NCBI GenBank assembly: GCA_946220775.1
Contig: CAMIFC010000035.1
Span: 1-19,413 of the forward strand
Direction of reading: 5' to 3'
Length of the DNA: 19,413 bases
Origin: an uncultured Corynebacterium sp.
GTDB taxonomy: Bacteria > Actinomycetota > Actinomycetes > Mycobacteriales > Mycobacteriaceae
Shown here piece after piece: positions 1 through 5,638 of the stretch. A program made the position numbers and the translations under genes. The stretch's first letter is position 1. Each line of letters opens with the position of its first letter. A model generated the notes under the pieces. It saw nothing but the letters and a program-made list of their open reading frames with translations. It did no database searches and had not been told where the DNA came from.

Positions 1-56
1 TCGTTGGACTCGTTGGGGTCGGGAAGGTCCGCTTGACCACTGCGGGAGTCTGCCAT
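1..56 (-). CDS. N-terminal fragment of an unidentified protein (partial at left edge)
   Basis: An ATG at 56-54 on the minus strand opens a frame that runs off the left edge and reads MADSRSGQADLPDPNESN. A ribosome binding site AGGAAG lies at 68-63, six bases upstream of the ATG, which is good spacing and is the main support for a real start. Eighteen residues are too few to assign a family; the stretch is polar and looks like a disordered N-terminus. It would be transcribed in the same direction as pspA, with about 410 bases between them, so it probably has its own promoter. Confidence 0.45.
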   Translation of the reverse strand, partial: MADSRSGQADLPDPNESN

Positions 57-469
57 GATGTACTTCCTAGGGGTGATGGACAGGTGAGAGGATCCGTAAA
101 TCGGCCTGTGAGGACGAGAAAGTCATCCATTCTTGCAGGCAGACTGACTGCGGGCAAGACCAGGAGGCTAAGACCAACATATACCCACGAAGACGGGGGA
201 AGGACCGGGGGTGGATGCCGAAAATTCCCCTCCCCGCCTCAGGAATCCGACATAAGTATCGACTTACACGAGTGACTGTGCCACTGGAAAAAGATTGGAA
301 CGCTAATTATGGCAGTTAGCAATCCCGAGGAAGCGGATAACCGGTCTCCACATCTCGGGAAAGTCGTCCGGATCGCACAAGACTATCGAGTGGCGTCCTT
401 AATAGAAATAGAAACCGGACACAACGTAGGATGAATGTTTCGGTTTTACGGCGAGCCCCTATCTCCCGC
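57..469. other. intergenic region, no supported gene
   Basis: About 410 bases between the partial left-edge gene and pspA, both on the minus strand. The only open frame of note (80 residues, plus strand, 33-275) is Arg/Gly-rich with no recognisable domain and no good ribosome binding site, and it overlaps the left-edge start. Two weak inverted repeats are visible: TCCCGAG at 323-329 with CTCGGGA at 354-360, and AAACCG at 412-417 with CGGTTT at 441-446. The second could help end pspA transcription. Confidence 0.4.
412..446 (-). terminator. weak candidate terminator after pspA
   Basis: Six-base inverted arms AAACCG (412-417) and CGGTTT (441-446) lie just downstream of the pspA stop. On the minus strand the hairpin is followed by a T-rich stretch (TTTCTATTTCTATT). 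The loop is long (23 bases) and the stem short, so this is only suggestive. Confidence 0.25.
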
Positions 470-1219
470 CTATTTTTCAATCTCCTTTTGTTTTTCCATC
501 TCCGCCCGGATCTCCGCCAACCGCGAGCTAGCCTGAACATCGCGGCCAGCCTCCGAAATCTCATCCATGCGGCCCTGCACGGAGCCCTCAACTAATTCCT
601 GCGCACCAAGAGCCTTCGCGTAACGCTCCTCGATCTTGCCGCGGACCTTATCCAGCGACGGCACATCCGAATCCGGCGCGAGCTCCGCCATCTCGTTCAT
701 CTGAGCCATCGACTTCGACGCCGTTTCCTGCATCTTCGCCTGATCCGCCTGCGCGCGCAGCTGGTTGATCTGCGCCATCTGCTCCTTCAGCCGCGCCTCG
801 GACTGCTTCTGCTGCTGCTGAGCCTCCTGCGCCGCATGCGACGCCCCCTCGTACAGCTGCTTCGTCTCCTCCAGCTGCTGCTCCACTGACACCAAGTTCG
901 AGGCGAACAGCTCCGCCGTCTGATTCAGCTCCGTTGCCTTCGCGTCATTTCCGGACGCCACCGCCTGGTCCGCTTGCTCAATCGCCAGCTGCGCCTTTTG
1001 CTGAAGTGATTGAGCGTCCTTCTCCAATCGGCTCATCTTCATTTCCAACTGGTTGCGGTTACCAATGACGCTAGCCGCGTGCTCAGTGATCTTCGCGTGC
1101 TGCTGCTTCGCCGCCTCTGCGGCCTGCTGGATCTGGACCTTCGGGTCGGCATTCTCCTCGATCTTCGTATCGAGAGATGCCATGAGATACTTCCAGCCCT
1201 TAGAGAACGGATTCGCCAT
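470..1219 (-). CDS. pspA: PspA/IM30 family membrane-stress protein
   Basis: This 249-residue protein is a PspA/IM30 (Vipp1, ESCRT-III-like) family member, a peripheral protein of the inner face of the cytoplasmic membrane that helps maintain membrane integrity under stress. The N-terminus MANPFSKGWKYLMASLDTKI gives the amphipathic membrane-binding helix, and the rest (about residues 25-240) is almost entirely Ala/Gln/Glu/Lys-rich coiled coil with no transmembrane segment, the usual architecture. Length is close to the family norm of about 220-270. The ATG is preceded by GAGGAGA at good spacing. It stands alone: no ClgR-like activator or PspM/PspN-like membrane partner is in the window, so its control is not evident, although repeated T-rich motifs lie upstream (1241-1269). 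The family call is firm; the specific stress is unknown. Confidence 0.9.
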   Translation of the reverse strand: MANPFSKGWKYLMASLDTKIEENADPKVQIQQAAEAAKQQHAKITEHAASVIGNRNQLEMKMSRLEKDAQSLQQKAQLAIEQADQAVASGNDAKATELNQTAELFASNLVSVEQQLEETKQLYEGASHAAQEAQQQQKQSEARLKEQMAQINQLRAQADQAKMQETASKSMAQMNEMAELAPDSDVPSLDKVRGKIEERYAKALGAQELVEGSVQGRMDEISEAGRDVQASSRLAEIRAEMEKQKEIEK

Positions 1220-1240
1220 GTGAAGAGTCTCCTCATCGTG

Positions 1241-1269
1241 TGTTTTGTTTAAAACGATATTGTTTTGTT
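1241..1269. promoter_or_regulatory. candidate operator/promoter repeats upstream of pspA
   Basis: Two copies of TGTTTTGTT lie at 1241-1249 and 1261-1269, exactly 20 bases apart (about two helical turns). An imperfect palindrome AACGATATTGTT (1253-1264, one mismatch between half sites) falls between and over the second copy. This AT-rich block is 20-50 bases upstream of the pspA ATG, where a promoter or operator is expected. No specific regulator can be named. Confidence 0.3.
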
Positions 1270-1387
1270 CCCAGCGTAGACTGCTTGGCCTCAGTGCTGC
1301 AGGACTTCCCCGGTGGTATAGGGTTTGGGGGCTATGGGTTTTCTAAATCCGCTACACCGCTTACCCCTGGCTCCCCTCTTGACGAGG

Positions 1388-1450
1388 CCTCACCTGCCCC
1401 ACTTGTCCCACCTGCCTCAATTACCCCGTCTACCCCAATTACCACCCTCA
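1388..1450 (+). repeat. degenerate 9-base tandem repeat, seven units
   Basis: Seven consecutive 9-base units, read from 1388: CCTCACCTG, CCCCACTTG, TCCCACCTG, CCTCAATTA, CCCCGTCTA, CCCCAATTA, CCACCCTCA. The period is a multiple of three and the units encode a Pro-x-Leu tripeptide pattern inside a short frame (ATG at 1334, stop at 1475-1477, 47 residues). That frame has a G-rich stretch just before its ATG but no clean ribosome binding site, so coding is unproven. Confidence 0.6.
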
Positions 1451-1508
1451 CGGTGGCCTCTGCCGGTCGGCCGGTGACCCGGTCGTGCCCCGCTTATGAC
1501 CCGTTTAT

Positions 1509-1568
1509 GACCTCTGCCGACCCGTTCAGCCCCTTCACGACCTCTCCCAGCCCATTCAGGCCCCTTCG
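1509..1568 (+). repeat. imperfect 30-base direct duplication
   Basis: The 30 bases from 1509 (beginning GACCTCTGCCGACCCGTTCA) are repeated from 1539 (beginning GACCTCTCCCAGCCCATTCA) with a few substitutions and one shift. It is pyrimidine-rich and adjoins the 29-bp inverted repeat, adding to the impression of non-coding repeat growth. Confidence 0.5.
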
Positions 1569-1593
1569 CGCCCCTTCACTCCCCCATCTTGCG

Positions 1594-1663
1594 CCAACCT
1601 CGAAGTCCCAACCTCGAATAGGGCCTAAAACCCGCCTATTCGAGGTTGGGACTTCGAGGTTGG
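1594..1663. repeat. perfect 29-bp inverted repeat with nested 11-mers
   Basis: The left arm (1594-1622) and right arm (1635-1663) are exact reverse complements over 29 bases, separated by a 12-base loop (1623-1634). Each arm holds two copies of CCAACCTCGAA, so the 11-mer occurs four times, two in each orientation. The stem is far longer than a normal terminator and lacks a T-run directly after it, although AATTTTAA follows on the plus-strand side. It could be a palindromic repetitive element, a tandem binding site or an unusually strong transcription barrier. Confidence 0.85.
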
Positions 1664-1790
1664 GAATTTTAAGGTTTAGAGGCCGGATCCAACCCGGTTT
1701 TCGGGCCAATTCAACGAGGGTGACAGTGTGTTTTGGTCTGAGCCCCTCACTCAAACACGGTTTACCGAAATCTGGGCAGGCCTGACCAAT

Positions 1791-1825
1791 ACTTCGGCTG
1801 CTCACAACTACTTCGGCTGCTTACA
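1791..1825 (+). repeat. short direct repeat, period 19
   Basis: ACTTCGGCTGCTCACA (1791-1806) recurs as ACTTCGGCTGCTTACA (1810-1825) with one change. No function is apparent. Confidence 0.6.
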
Positions 1826-1859
1826 CCCCGAACAACCGACGAGTAGACCGAATTTTTGC

Positions 1860-1882
1860 CTGGTCAACCCCCCCGTGACCAG
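1860..1882. terminator. hairpin, possible terminator after the thioredoxin gene
   Basis: CTGGTCA (1860-1866) and TGACCAG (1876-1882) form a perfect 7-bp stem with a C-rich 9-base loop. It lies about 90 bases beyond the stop of the minus-strand thioredoxin-like gene. There is no T-run on the minus-strand exit side, so termination is only plausible. Confidence 0.3.
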
Positions 1883-1972
1883 CTATTTCACCGGGCGCCC
1901 AACCCCGGTTCACCGGTCAGCCGATCCCCCAATCAGCCAACCGGCATTATCGCTTGGCATTACCGCCCAGCC

Positions 1973-2377
1973 TTACTCAGCCTGGCCTTCTTGAGCAGCC
2001 TGGGCAGCCTGAGCCTGCTTCATCTGTTCTTCGACCTGCTTGCGGACCTCATCCATGTCCAGCTTCTCCGCCTGGGAGATCAGGTCGTTCAGTGCTTCCT
2101 TCGGCAGCAGGCCGGATTCGCGGGCCAGCAGGATGCCATCACGGAACATCATGAGCGTCGGGATCGACTGGATCTGCAGCGCCGCTGCGAGCTCCTGGTT
2201 CGCTTCGGTGTCGACCTTGCCGAACGTGTGATTCTCGTTCTCGTTGGAGGCTTCCTCGAAGATGGGGCCGAAGCGCTTGCATGGGCCGCACCATTCTGCC
2301 CAGAAGTCCAGCAGCACGATGCCGTCCTGCTGCACAGTTTCCTGGAAGTTGTCCTGCGTAATTTCCTTTGTCGCCAT
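1973..2377 (-). CDS. thioredoxin-like protein
   Basis: A 134-residue cytoplasmic thioredoxin-fold protein that would carry out dithiol-disulfide exchange on protein substrates using electrons from thioredoxin reductase. The active site WCGPC is at residues 29-33 (catalytic Cys30 and Cys33), the resolving cis-proline is Pro73 (SIPTL) and the FWAEWCGPCK context is canonical. The start is placed at the ATG at 2377 because GAAGGG lies about 8 bases upstream; an 11-residue extension further upstream has no support. Compared with a typical 105-110-residue thioredoxin there is a charged, Gln/Ala-rich C-terminal tail of about 25 residues (from about DMDEVRKQVEEQ), probably helical. No reductase gene is adjacent. 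It is probably an accessory thioredoxin, since the main trxA usually sits next to trxB. Confidence 0.93.
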   Translation of the reverse strand: MATKEITQDNFQETVQQDGIVLLDFWAEWCGPCKRFGPIFEEASNENENHTFGKVDTEANQELAAALQIQSIPTLMMFRDGILLARESGLLPKEALNDLISQAEKLDMDEVRKQVEEQMKQAQAAQAAQEGQAE

Positions 2378-2416
2378 ATGTTTCACCCTTCGTCTACACG
2401 GTTTTGCCAATCACCC

Positions 2417-2422
2417 ACTGTA
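2417..2422 (-). promoter_or_regulatory. candidate -10 element for the thioredoxin gene
   Basis: TACAGT on the minus strand (2422-2417) fits the actinobacterial -10 pattern TANNNT and lies about 40 bases upstream of the ATG. The possible -35 (ATAAAG, 17 bases further up) is poor, so this is tentative. Confidence 0.3.
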
Positions 2423-2482
2423 ACGCCCTCCGTCTTTCCCTTTATTCCACGCGCGAAAAATTTGTGCATTAGTTTTGGATTT

Positions 2483-3079
2483 ATGTCTAATCCTCATCCA
2501 GATTCCACTTCAAACGACCCCCAACCAACCTCTACTCAACCGGACCCCACCGGCCAAAACTCGAACTGTCAAAACACCCAACCGCACGCCGCCGACCTGC
2601 ATCCGTCGCGCACATTCAAGGTGTGGAAAAAGCTCGAATCGAAGCCCCTCGGTAAGGGGCTCTTCTCCGCTTTCGCGGGGTTTTCCGCCCCTTATTTTTT
2701 GACGGTACTCCCGCGGGTCAAGGACTTGCGTCCTGGATATTGCCAGGTCGCGGCACCTAAATGGTGGCTGATTAAGAACCACATCGGCACGTTCCATGCC
2801 ATCGCCGCGTGCAATATCGCGGAAATGGCGATGGGAATGCTTGCGGAGGCGTCCGTACCGAGCACGCACCGGTGGCTGCCGAAGGGCATGCGCTCGCAAT
2901 ACTTGAAGAAAACGACCGGTGGGCTCACCGCCACCGCGACCGCCGAGCTACCGGATTTTTCGCAGATCACGCGCGAGTCCGGTGGGCAGGATGTCACCGT
3001 GAAGATTCATTTCGAGGACGCCACCGGCGTCGAGTCCACCTACGTCGAAATCGACATCTGGGTCACGGCGAAGAAATAG
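2483..3079 (+). CDS. DUF4442 hotdog-fold protein (thioesterase-like)
   Basis: This 198-residue protein resembles actinobacterial DUF4442 proteins, which have a hotdog fold related to acyl-CoA thioesterases of the PaaI type. After a Pro/Asn/Gln-rich, probably disordered N-terminus (residues 1-40), the segment PYFLTVLPRVKDLRPGYCQV and the motif WWLIKNHIGTFHAIAACNIAEMAMGML give the strand and central hot-dog helix, with NHIGTFHA in the position of the thioesterase HGG-type motif. There is no signal peptide. The ATG at 2483 is the first Met near the domain; the ribosome binding site is weak and the transcript may be nearly leaderless. Longer upstream extensions overlap the thioredoxin gene and are improbable. 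Substrate is unknown; a role in acyl-CoA or fatty acid metabolism is inference from the fold. Confidence 0.8.
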   Translation: MSNPHPDSTSNDPQPTSTQPDPTGQNSNCQNTQPHAADLHPSRTFKVWKKLESKPLGKGLFSAFAGFSAPYFLTVLPRVKDLRPGYCQVAAPKWWLIKNHIGTFHAIAACNIAEMAMGMLAEASVPSTHRWLPKGMRSQYLKKTTGGLTATATAELPDFSQITRESGGQDVTVKIHFEDATGVESTYVEIDIWVTAKK

Positions 3080-3107
3080 CCCGGCGCGAGCGGGTTTGGG
3101 CCGGGCT
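3078..3107 (+). terminator. candidate terminator after the DUF4442 gene
   Basis: AGCCCGGC (3078-3085, overlapping the stop codon) pairs perfectly with GCCGGGCT (3100-3107) across a 14-base loop. No T-run follows, which is common in high-GC actinobacteria. The position at the end of the plus-strand gene, facing the ABC gene, fits a terminator. Confidence 0.5.
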
Positions 3108-3139
3108 AGGCCCCTCGCACGAGCCACATCCGCGTGGGC

Positions 3140-3161
3140 GGCGCCAACCACCCCCGGCGCC
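3140..3161 (-). terminator. candidate terminator after the ABC ATPase gene
   Basis: GGCGCC (3140-3145) and GGCGCC (3156-3161) form a GC-rich hairpin with a 10-base loop just beyond the stop of the minus-strand ABC gene at 3172. It lacks a T-run. Confidence 0.4.
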
Positions 3162-3171
3162 AGCGCTCCCA

Positions 3172-3957
3172 CTACCCCCGAAACGCGAACCAGCGGCCCC
3201 GCACGCGCTGCAGCTCGACTTCCATGTCGTAGAGCTCGCCGAGCTTCTCGCCAGTCAGCGCCTGTTCAACCGGGCCACTGGAGAGGATATGACCGTCCTT
3301 CACCAGCAGCACATCGGTCGTGGACGCCGCGATTTCCTCCACGTGGTGAGTAATCAGCACGGTCGTGACCTCCGGGCGGGCTTGCCTCATGCGGTCGATG
3401 ACTTCCAGCAGCGCCTCCCGCCCCGGCAGGTCCAGCCCGGTGGACGGCTCGTCGAGCAGCAGCAACTCCGGCTCCGTCACCAGTGCCCGCGCGATCAGCG
3501 TCCGCGCCTTCTCGCCTTGACTCATTTGCCGCCATTTGCGGTCGCTGCGGTGCCCCATGCCAACGAGTTCCAACAGCTCAGAGGCCTTCGCCTTCATGTC
3601 GTCCGTGTAGTCGAAGCGCTGCACCAGCCCATTCGATGCCGACGCCCCAGATAGCACGGCCTCGTACGCCGGGATGTCACCCAGCCGTTGCTTCGGATCC
3701 ACATGTCCGATGCGTTTGCGCAGCTCCAGCGTGTTAACCCGCCCCATTTGCTCCCCCAGAATCCGGACAGTGCCAGTAGTTGGGAACAGTTGCGCCCCCA
3801 TCATTTTCAGCAACGTGGTCTTCCCCGCCCCGTTTGGCCCCAGAATTGACCAGTGGGTTCCCCGAGCAATCTGCAGGTCAATCCCACTCACGAGGTCTTT
3901 GCCACTGCGCGTCACCGCAACTCCGGCCATGTCAATTGCTAAGTCGTTTGTTGCCAT
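3172..3957 (-). CDS. ABC ATPase, YlmA/ModF-like
   Basis: This 261-residue cytoplasmic protein is a single ABC ATP-binding domain. Walker A is GPNGAGKTT (residues 40-48), the signature is MSQGEKAR (145-152, replacing LSGGQ), Walker B is LLLLDEP (165-171) with catalytic Glu170, the D-loop STGLD follows, and the switch His is His204 (ITHH). The SQGEK signature is typical of the YlmA/ModF group of soluble ABC proteins. No permease or binding protein gene is adjacent, so a transport role is unproven; it may pair with a permease elsewhere or act alone. The ATG at 3957 follows AGGGTGAGGG. It lies 68 bases downstream of crcB1 on the same strand and may be read with the crcB pair, though functional linkage is not obvious. 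Confidence 0.88.
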   Translation of the reverse strand: MATNDLAIDMAGVAVTRSGKDLVSGIDLQIARGTHWSILGPNGAGKTTLLKMMGAQLFPTTGTVRILGEQMGRVNTLELRKRIGHVDPKQRLGDIPAYEAVLSGASASNGLVQRFDYTDDMKAKASELLELVGMGHRSDRKWRQMSQGEKARTLIARALVTEPELLLLDEPSTGLDLPGREALLEVIDRMRQARPEVTTVLITHHVEEIAASTTDVLLVKDGHILSSGPVEQALTGEKLGELYDMEVELQRVRGRWFAFRG

Positions 3958-3991
3958 TCCCTCACCCTACGCTCCACAATTTCGCCTGCCT

Positions 3992-4028
3992 CGCGGGGTC
4001 ATCACCCACCAACGGCCGCGCGGGGTCA
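3992..4028. repeat. short direct repeat between the ABC gene and crcB
   Basis: CGCGGGGTCA occurs at 3992-4001 and 4019-4028, 27 bases apart, the second copy overlapping the crcB1 stop. It may be chance in GC-rich DNA. Confidence 0.4.
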
Positions 4029-4415
4029 CGCGCCACCGACCAGCAGCCCCGCGACGAAGGCGATGCATGCGACCGCCAGGATCCCCAACGTCCCCATCAT
4101 TAGGACGCCACCCCGCCGCACTCCCATCGCCTCCCTAGCCACATTCACCATGACAGTGGAAAAAGTGGTGAACCCGCCGAGGAAGCCAGTACCAATTATC
4201 GTCTCGATTGCCGCGGCATTACTGGTGGCGGACGTGGTGGCCAACAGCGCGGCCACCACGCCGAGCAGGAAACTACCAAGCGTGTTGATAATCGCCAGGC
4301 TCCCCAACTCCGGGAGGAACTTCTTGAGCTGGGTATCGAGGAGCCAGCGCGCCACAGCACCGACGCCTCCAGCGAGAACCATCAAGAGAAATGCCCACAA
4401 ACTCAACTGCATCAC
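4026..4415 (-). CDS. crcB: CrcB/Fluc fluoride channel subunit 1
   Basis: This 129-residue integral membrane protein has four predicted transmembrane helices and the Fluc signatures: GxxGAVARW near residues 16-24, NTLGSFLLG (about 44-52) in helix 2 and GFLGGFTTFSTV (about 77-88) with the Phe/Thr residues lining the pore and the Na+ site. Fluc proteins form dual-topology dimers that export fluoride passively down its gradient. In many Gram-positives two different subunits are encoded side by side and form a heterodimer, as seen here. The stop of the upstream crcB overlaps the start: either GTG at 4415 (four-base overlap) or the next codon ATG at 4412 (one-base overlap) could be used. This indicates translational coupling. 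Confidence 0.92.
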   Translation of the reverse strand: MMQLSLWAFLLMVLAGGVGAVARWLLDTQLKKFLPELGSLAIINTLGSFLLGVVAALLATTSATSNAAAIETIIGTGFLGGFTTFSTVMVNVAREAMGVRRGGVLMMGTLGILAVACIAFVAGLLVGGA

Positions 4416-4891
4416 TGCTGGTCACCGCCTTGCCCATGCCGCTGCGCGCGCACCATACCCAAGCGCAACCCCAGCCAGGCCGCCACGGCCCCGCCAATCA
4501 AGGTCATCGCGAAATACAGTCCCGCGATCACCACGCCGGCAAAGCCACTGCCCCCGACGCCGGCCACTCCAGCGCCACTCGCCGCCGAATGGCCGATCTG
4601 CCCCACCCCACCGATCACCGCTGCGAGCGCGGAATAGCTCGTGAAAGCCCCACAAAAACCCGTCCCCACTAACAGCATTTCACGACCATGGAGGAAGGAA
4701 TCGGGTTTGGCGGGGCTGGCGTCCGAAAAAAAGGCGGCGAAGAACCCCAGCAACCCAGCGCCGAGGATATTGGCAAACAACAACCCCCACTCGCCGGTGG
4801 AACCAACGGGCGTGAGCACATCGGTGAATAGCCACCTGGAGACCGTGCCGAACGCGCCGCCGATAAAGACGAGGAGGGGGTTGAGAAACAT
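4412..4891 (-). CDS. crcB: CrcB/Fluc fluoride channel subunit 2
   Basis: The partner subunit (159 residues) shows the same fold: GGAFGTVSRW near residue 11-20, the Asn of ANILGAGLLGF in helix 2 and GFCGAFTSYSAL in helix 3. It is about 30 residues longer than its partner because of an Ala/Gly-rich insertion (SAASGAGVAGVGGSGFAG, about residues 103-120) before the last helix and a polar tail. It overlaps the downstream crcB by a few bases, so both are almost certainly co-translated. The 73-base upstream gap contains a hairpin that may end the yceI transcript. I found no sequence resembling a fluoride riboswitch there. Confidence 0.92.
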   Translation of the reverse strand: MFLNPLLVFIGGAFGTVSRWLFTDVLTPVGSTGEWGLLFANILGAGLLGFFAAFFSDASPAKPDSFLHGREMLLVGTGFCGAFTSYSALAAVIGGVGQIGHSAASGAGVAGVGGSGFAGVVIAGLYFAMTLIGGAVAAWLGLRLGMVRAQRHGQGGDQQ

Positions 4892-4932
4892 GCTTCACAG
4901 GATACCCACAGGGGCGGATACTCAGAAGCGGA

Positions 4933-4952
4933 GGGTAGCTGCAGTGCTACCC
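4933..4952 (-). terminator. hairpin between yceI and crcB
   Basis: GGGTAGC (4933-4939) and GCTACCC (4946-4952) form a perfect 7-bp stem with a 6-base loop, 13 bases beyond the yceI-like stop. There is no T-run. A terminator, possibly leaky into crcB, is the simplest reading. Confidence 0.5.
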
Positions 4953-4964
4953 AGGGGGCGGAAC

Positions 4965-5504
4965 TTAGGCCTTAACAGCGGAAATATCGAAGTTCAGAGC
5001 GATCTTCTCGGAGACGAGCACACCGCCACCATCCAGAGCAGTCTGCCAGGTCAGGCCGAAGTCCTTGCGGTTAATGGTCGTTGCGCCCTCGAAACCGATG
5101 CGGGACATGCCCCCTGGGTCGGTGACCTCACCATTGAAGTCGAAGTCGATGGTGACGGACTTGGTGACGTCCTTGATCGTCAGGTCGCCGGTGACCTTCA
5201 GGCCATCATCGCCATTGGCCTGGATATCGGTGGACTTGAAGGTGATCTTCGGGAAGTTCTCTGCATCGAAGAACTCGGAGGTGCGCAGATGGTTATCGCG
5301 GTCCTCGTTGCCCGTATCGATGGATGGAACGCTGATCTCGACGTTGATCTGTGCGTTCTGCAGGCCTTCCTCGGTGGAAGCGGAGCCAGTGAACTCTGCG
5401 AAGTCGCCGCGAACCTTGGTAACCATTGCGTGGCGAGCGGAGAAACCGATCTCGGAGTGGGAAGCATCGATGTTGTAGGTGCCTGCGTAATTCTTGACGG
5501 ACAT
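4965..5504 (-). CDS. YceI-family polyisoprenoid-binding-like protein
   Basis: This 179-residue protein covers the whole YceI domain, a lipocalin-like beta-barrel that binds isoprenoid or other long-chain lipids (shown for the Thermus TT1927b protein). Typical features are the opening YNIDASHSEIGFSARHAMVTKVRGDFAEF, the SIDTGNEDRDNHLRTSEFFDAENFPKITF motif and the C-terminal LTWQTALDGGGVLVSEKIALNFDISA. There is no signal peptide, unlike E. coli YceI, so it is predicted to be cytoplasmic. The ATG is preceded by GGAGG at 5518-5514 (9-base gap). It is divergent from a MarR-family regulator gene, and the shared 134-base spacer contains a recognisable promoter and repeated CGTAT motifs, so that regulator probably controls it. 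Confidence 0.93.
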   Translation of the reverse strand: MSVKNYAGTYNIDASHSEIGFSARHAMVTKVRGDFAEFTGSASTEEGLQNAQINVEISVPSIDTGNEDRDNHLRTSEFFDAENFPKITFKSTDIQANGDDGLKVTGDLTIKDVTKSVTIDFDFNGEVTDPGGMSRIGFEGATTINRKDFGLTWQTALDGGGVLVSEKIALNFDISAVKA

Positions 5505-5581
5505 AATGTTGAACCTCCAAAAAGTTCAGTTGTGTTTGGTGTTTCATGCTTGGCGTACCTTCCGGTGCGCTGCTGGTTTCT

Positions 5582-5610
5582 ACTGTACATACGGGTTGGT
5601 GACGTATCAA
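5582..5610 (-). promoter_or_regulatory. promoter of the yceI-like gene
   Basis: On the minus strand TTGATA (5610-5605), a 17-base spacer and TACAGT (5587-5582) form a good sigma-A-type promoter, about 70 bases upstream of the ATG at 5504. Confidence 0.55.
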
Positions 5611-5626
5611 CTATGTGTTCGTATGT
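5587..5626. promoter_or_regulatory. candidate MarR operator between divergent genes
   Basis: ACATACG (5587-5593) and CGTATGT (5620-5626) are perfect 7-base inverted arms, and a third copy of the core (ACGTAT, 5602-5607 region) lies between. The arms straddle the -35/-10 spacer of the yceI-like promoter and sit directly before the regulator start, as expected for a site repressing both genes. The wide spacing means two separate half-site pairs may be involved. Confidence 0.4.
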
Positions 5627-5638
5627 TTAAATGAATGC

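Larger units (their letters stand above)
1220..1972. other. repeat-rich intergenic region without convincing genes
   Basis: About 750 bases between pspA and the thioredoxin-like gene. The frames here (for example 1240-1785 plus and 1494-1805 minus) are Pro/Ser/Thr- or Gly-rich translations of low-complexity pyrimidine-rich DNA and match no family I recognise. The region instead holds a 9-base tandem repeat (1388-1450), a 30-base duplication (1509-1568), a perfect 29-bp inverted repeat (1594-1663), a 19-base-period duplication (1791-1825) and a 7-bp hairpin (1860-1882). It may be a decayed gene or a site of repeat accumulation. Confidence 0.6.

Noticed and set aside
33..275. Plus-strand frame of 80 residues at the left end
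   Set aside because: Overlaps a better-supported minus-strand start, has no ribosome binding site and a composition typical of non-coding frames.
1388..1663. CRISPR-like array
   Set aside because: The repeats are short, contiguous or inverted, with no regularly spaced unique spacers and no cas genes.
1856..2482. N-terminal extension of the DUF4442 gene
   Set aside because: The frame is open far upstream but runs antisense through the thioredoxin gene; homologous sequence begins only near 2483.
4892..4964. Fluoride riboswitch upstream of crcB
   Set aside because: The spacer shows only a simple 7-bp hairpin and no aptamer-like conserved segments.
4641..5630. Plus-strand frame of 329 residues across crcB and the yceI-like gene
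   Set aside because: It lies opposite two well-supported genes and spans their intergenic region; no domain is seen.
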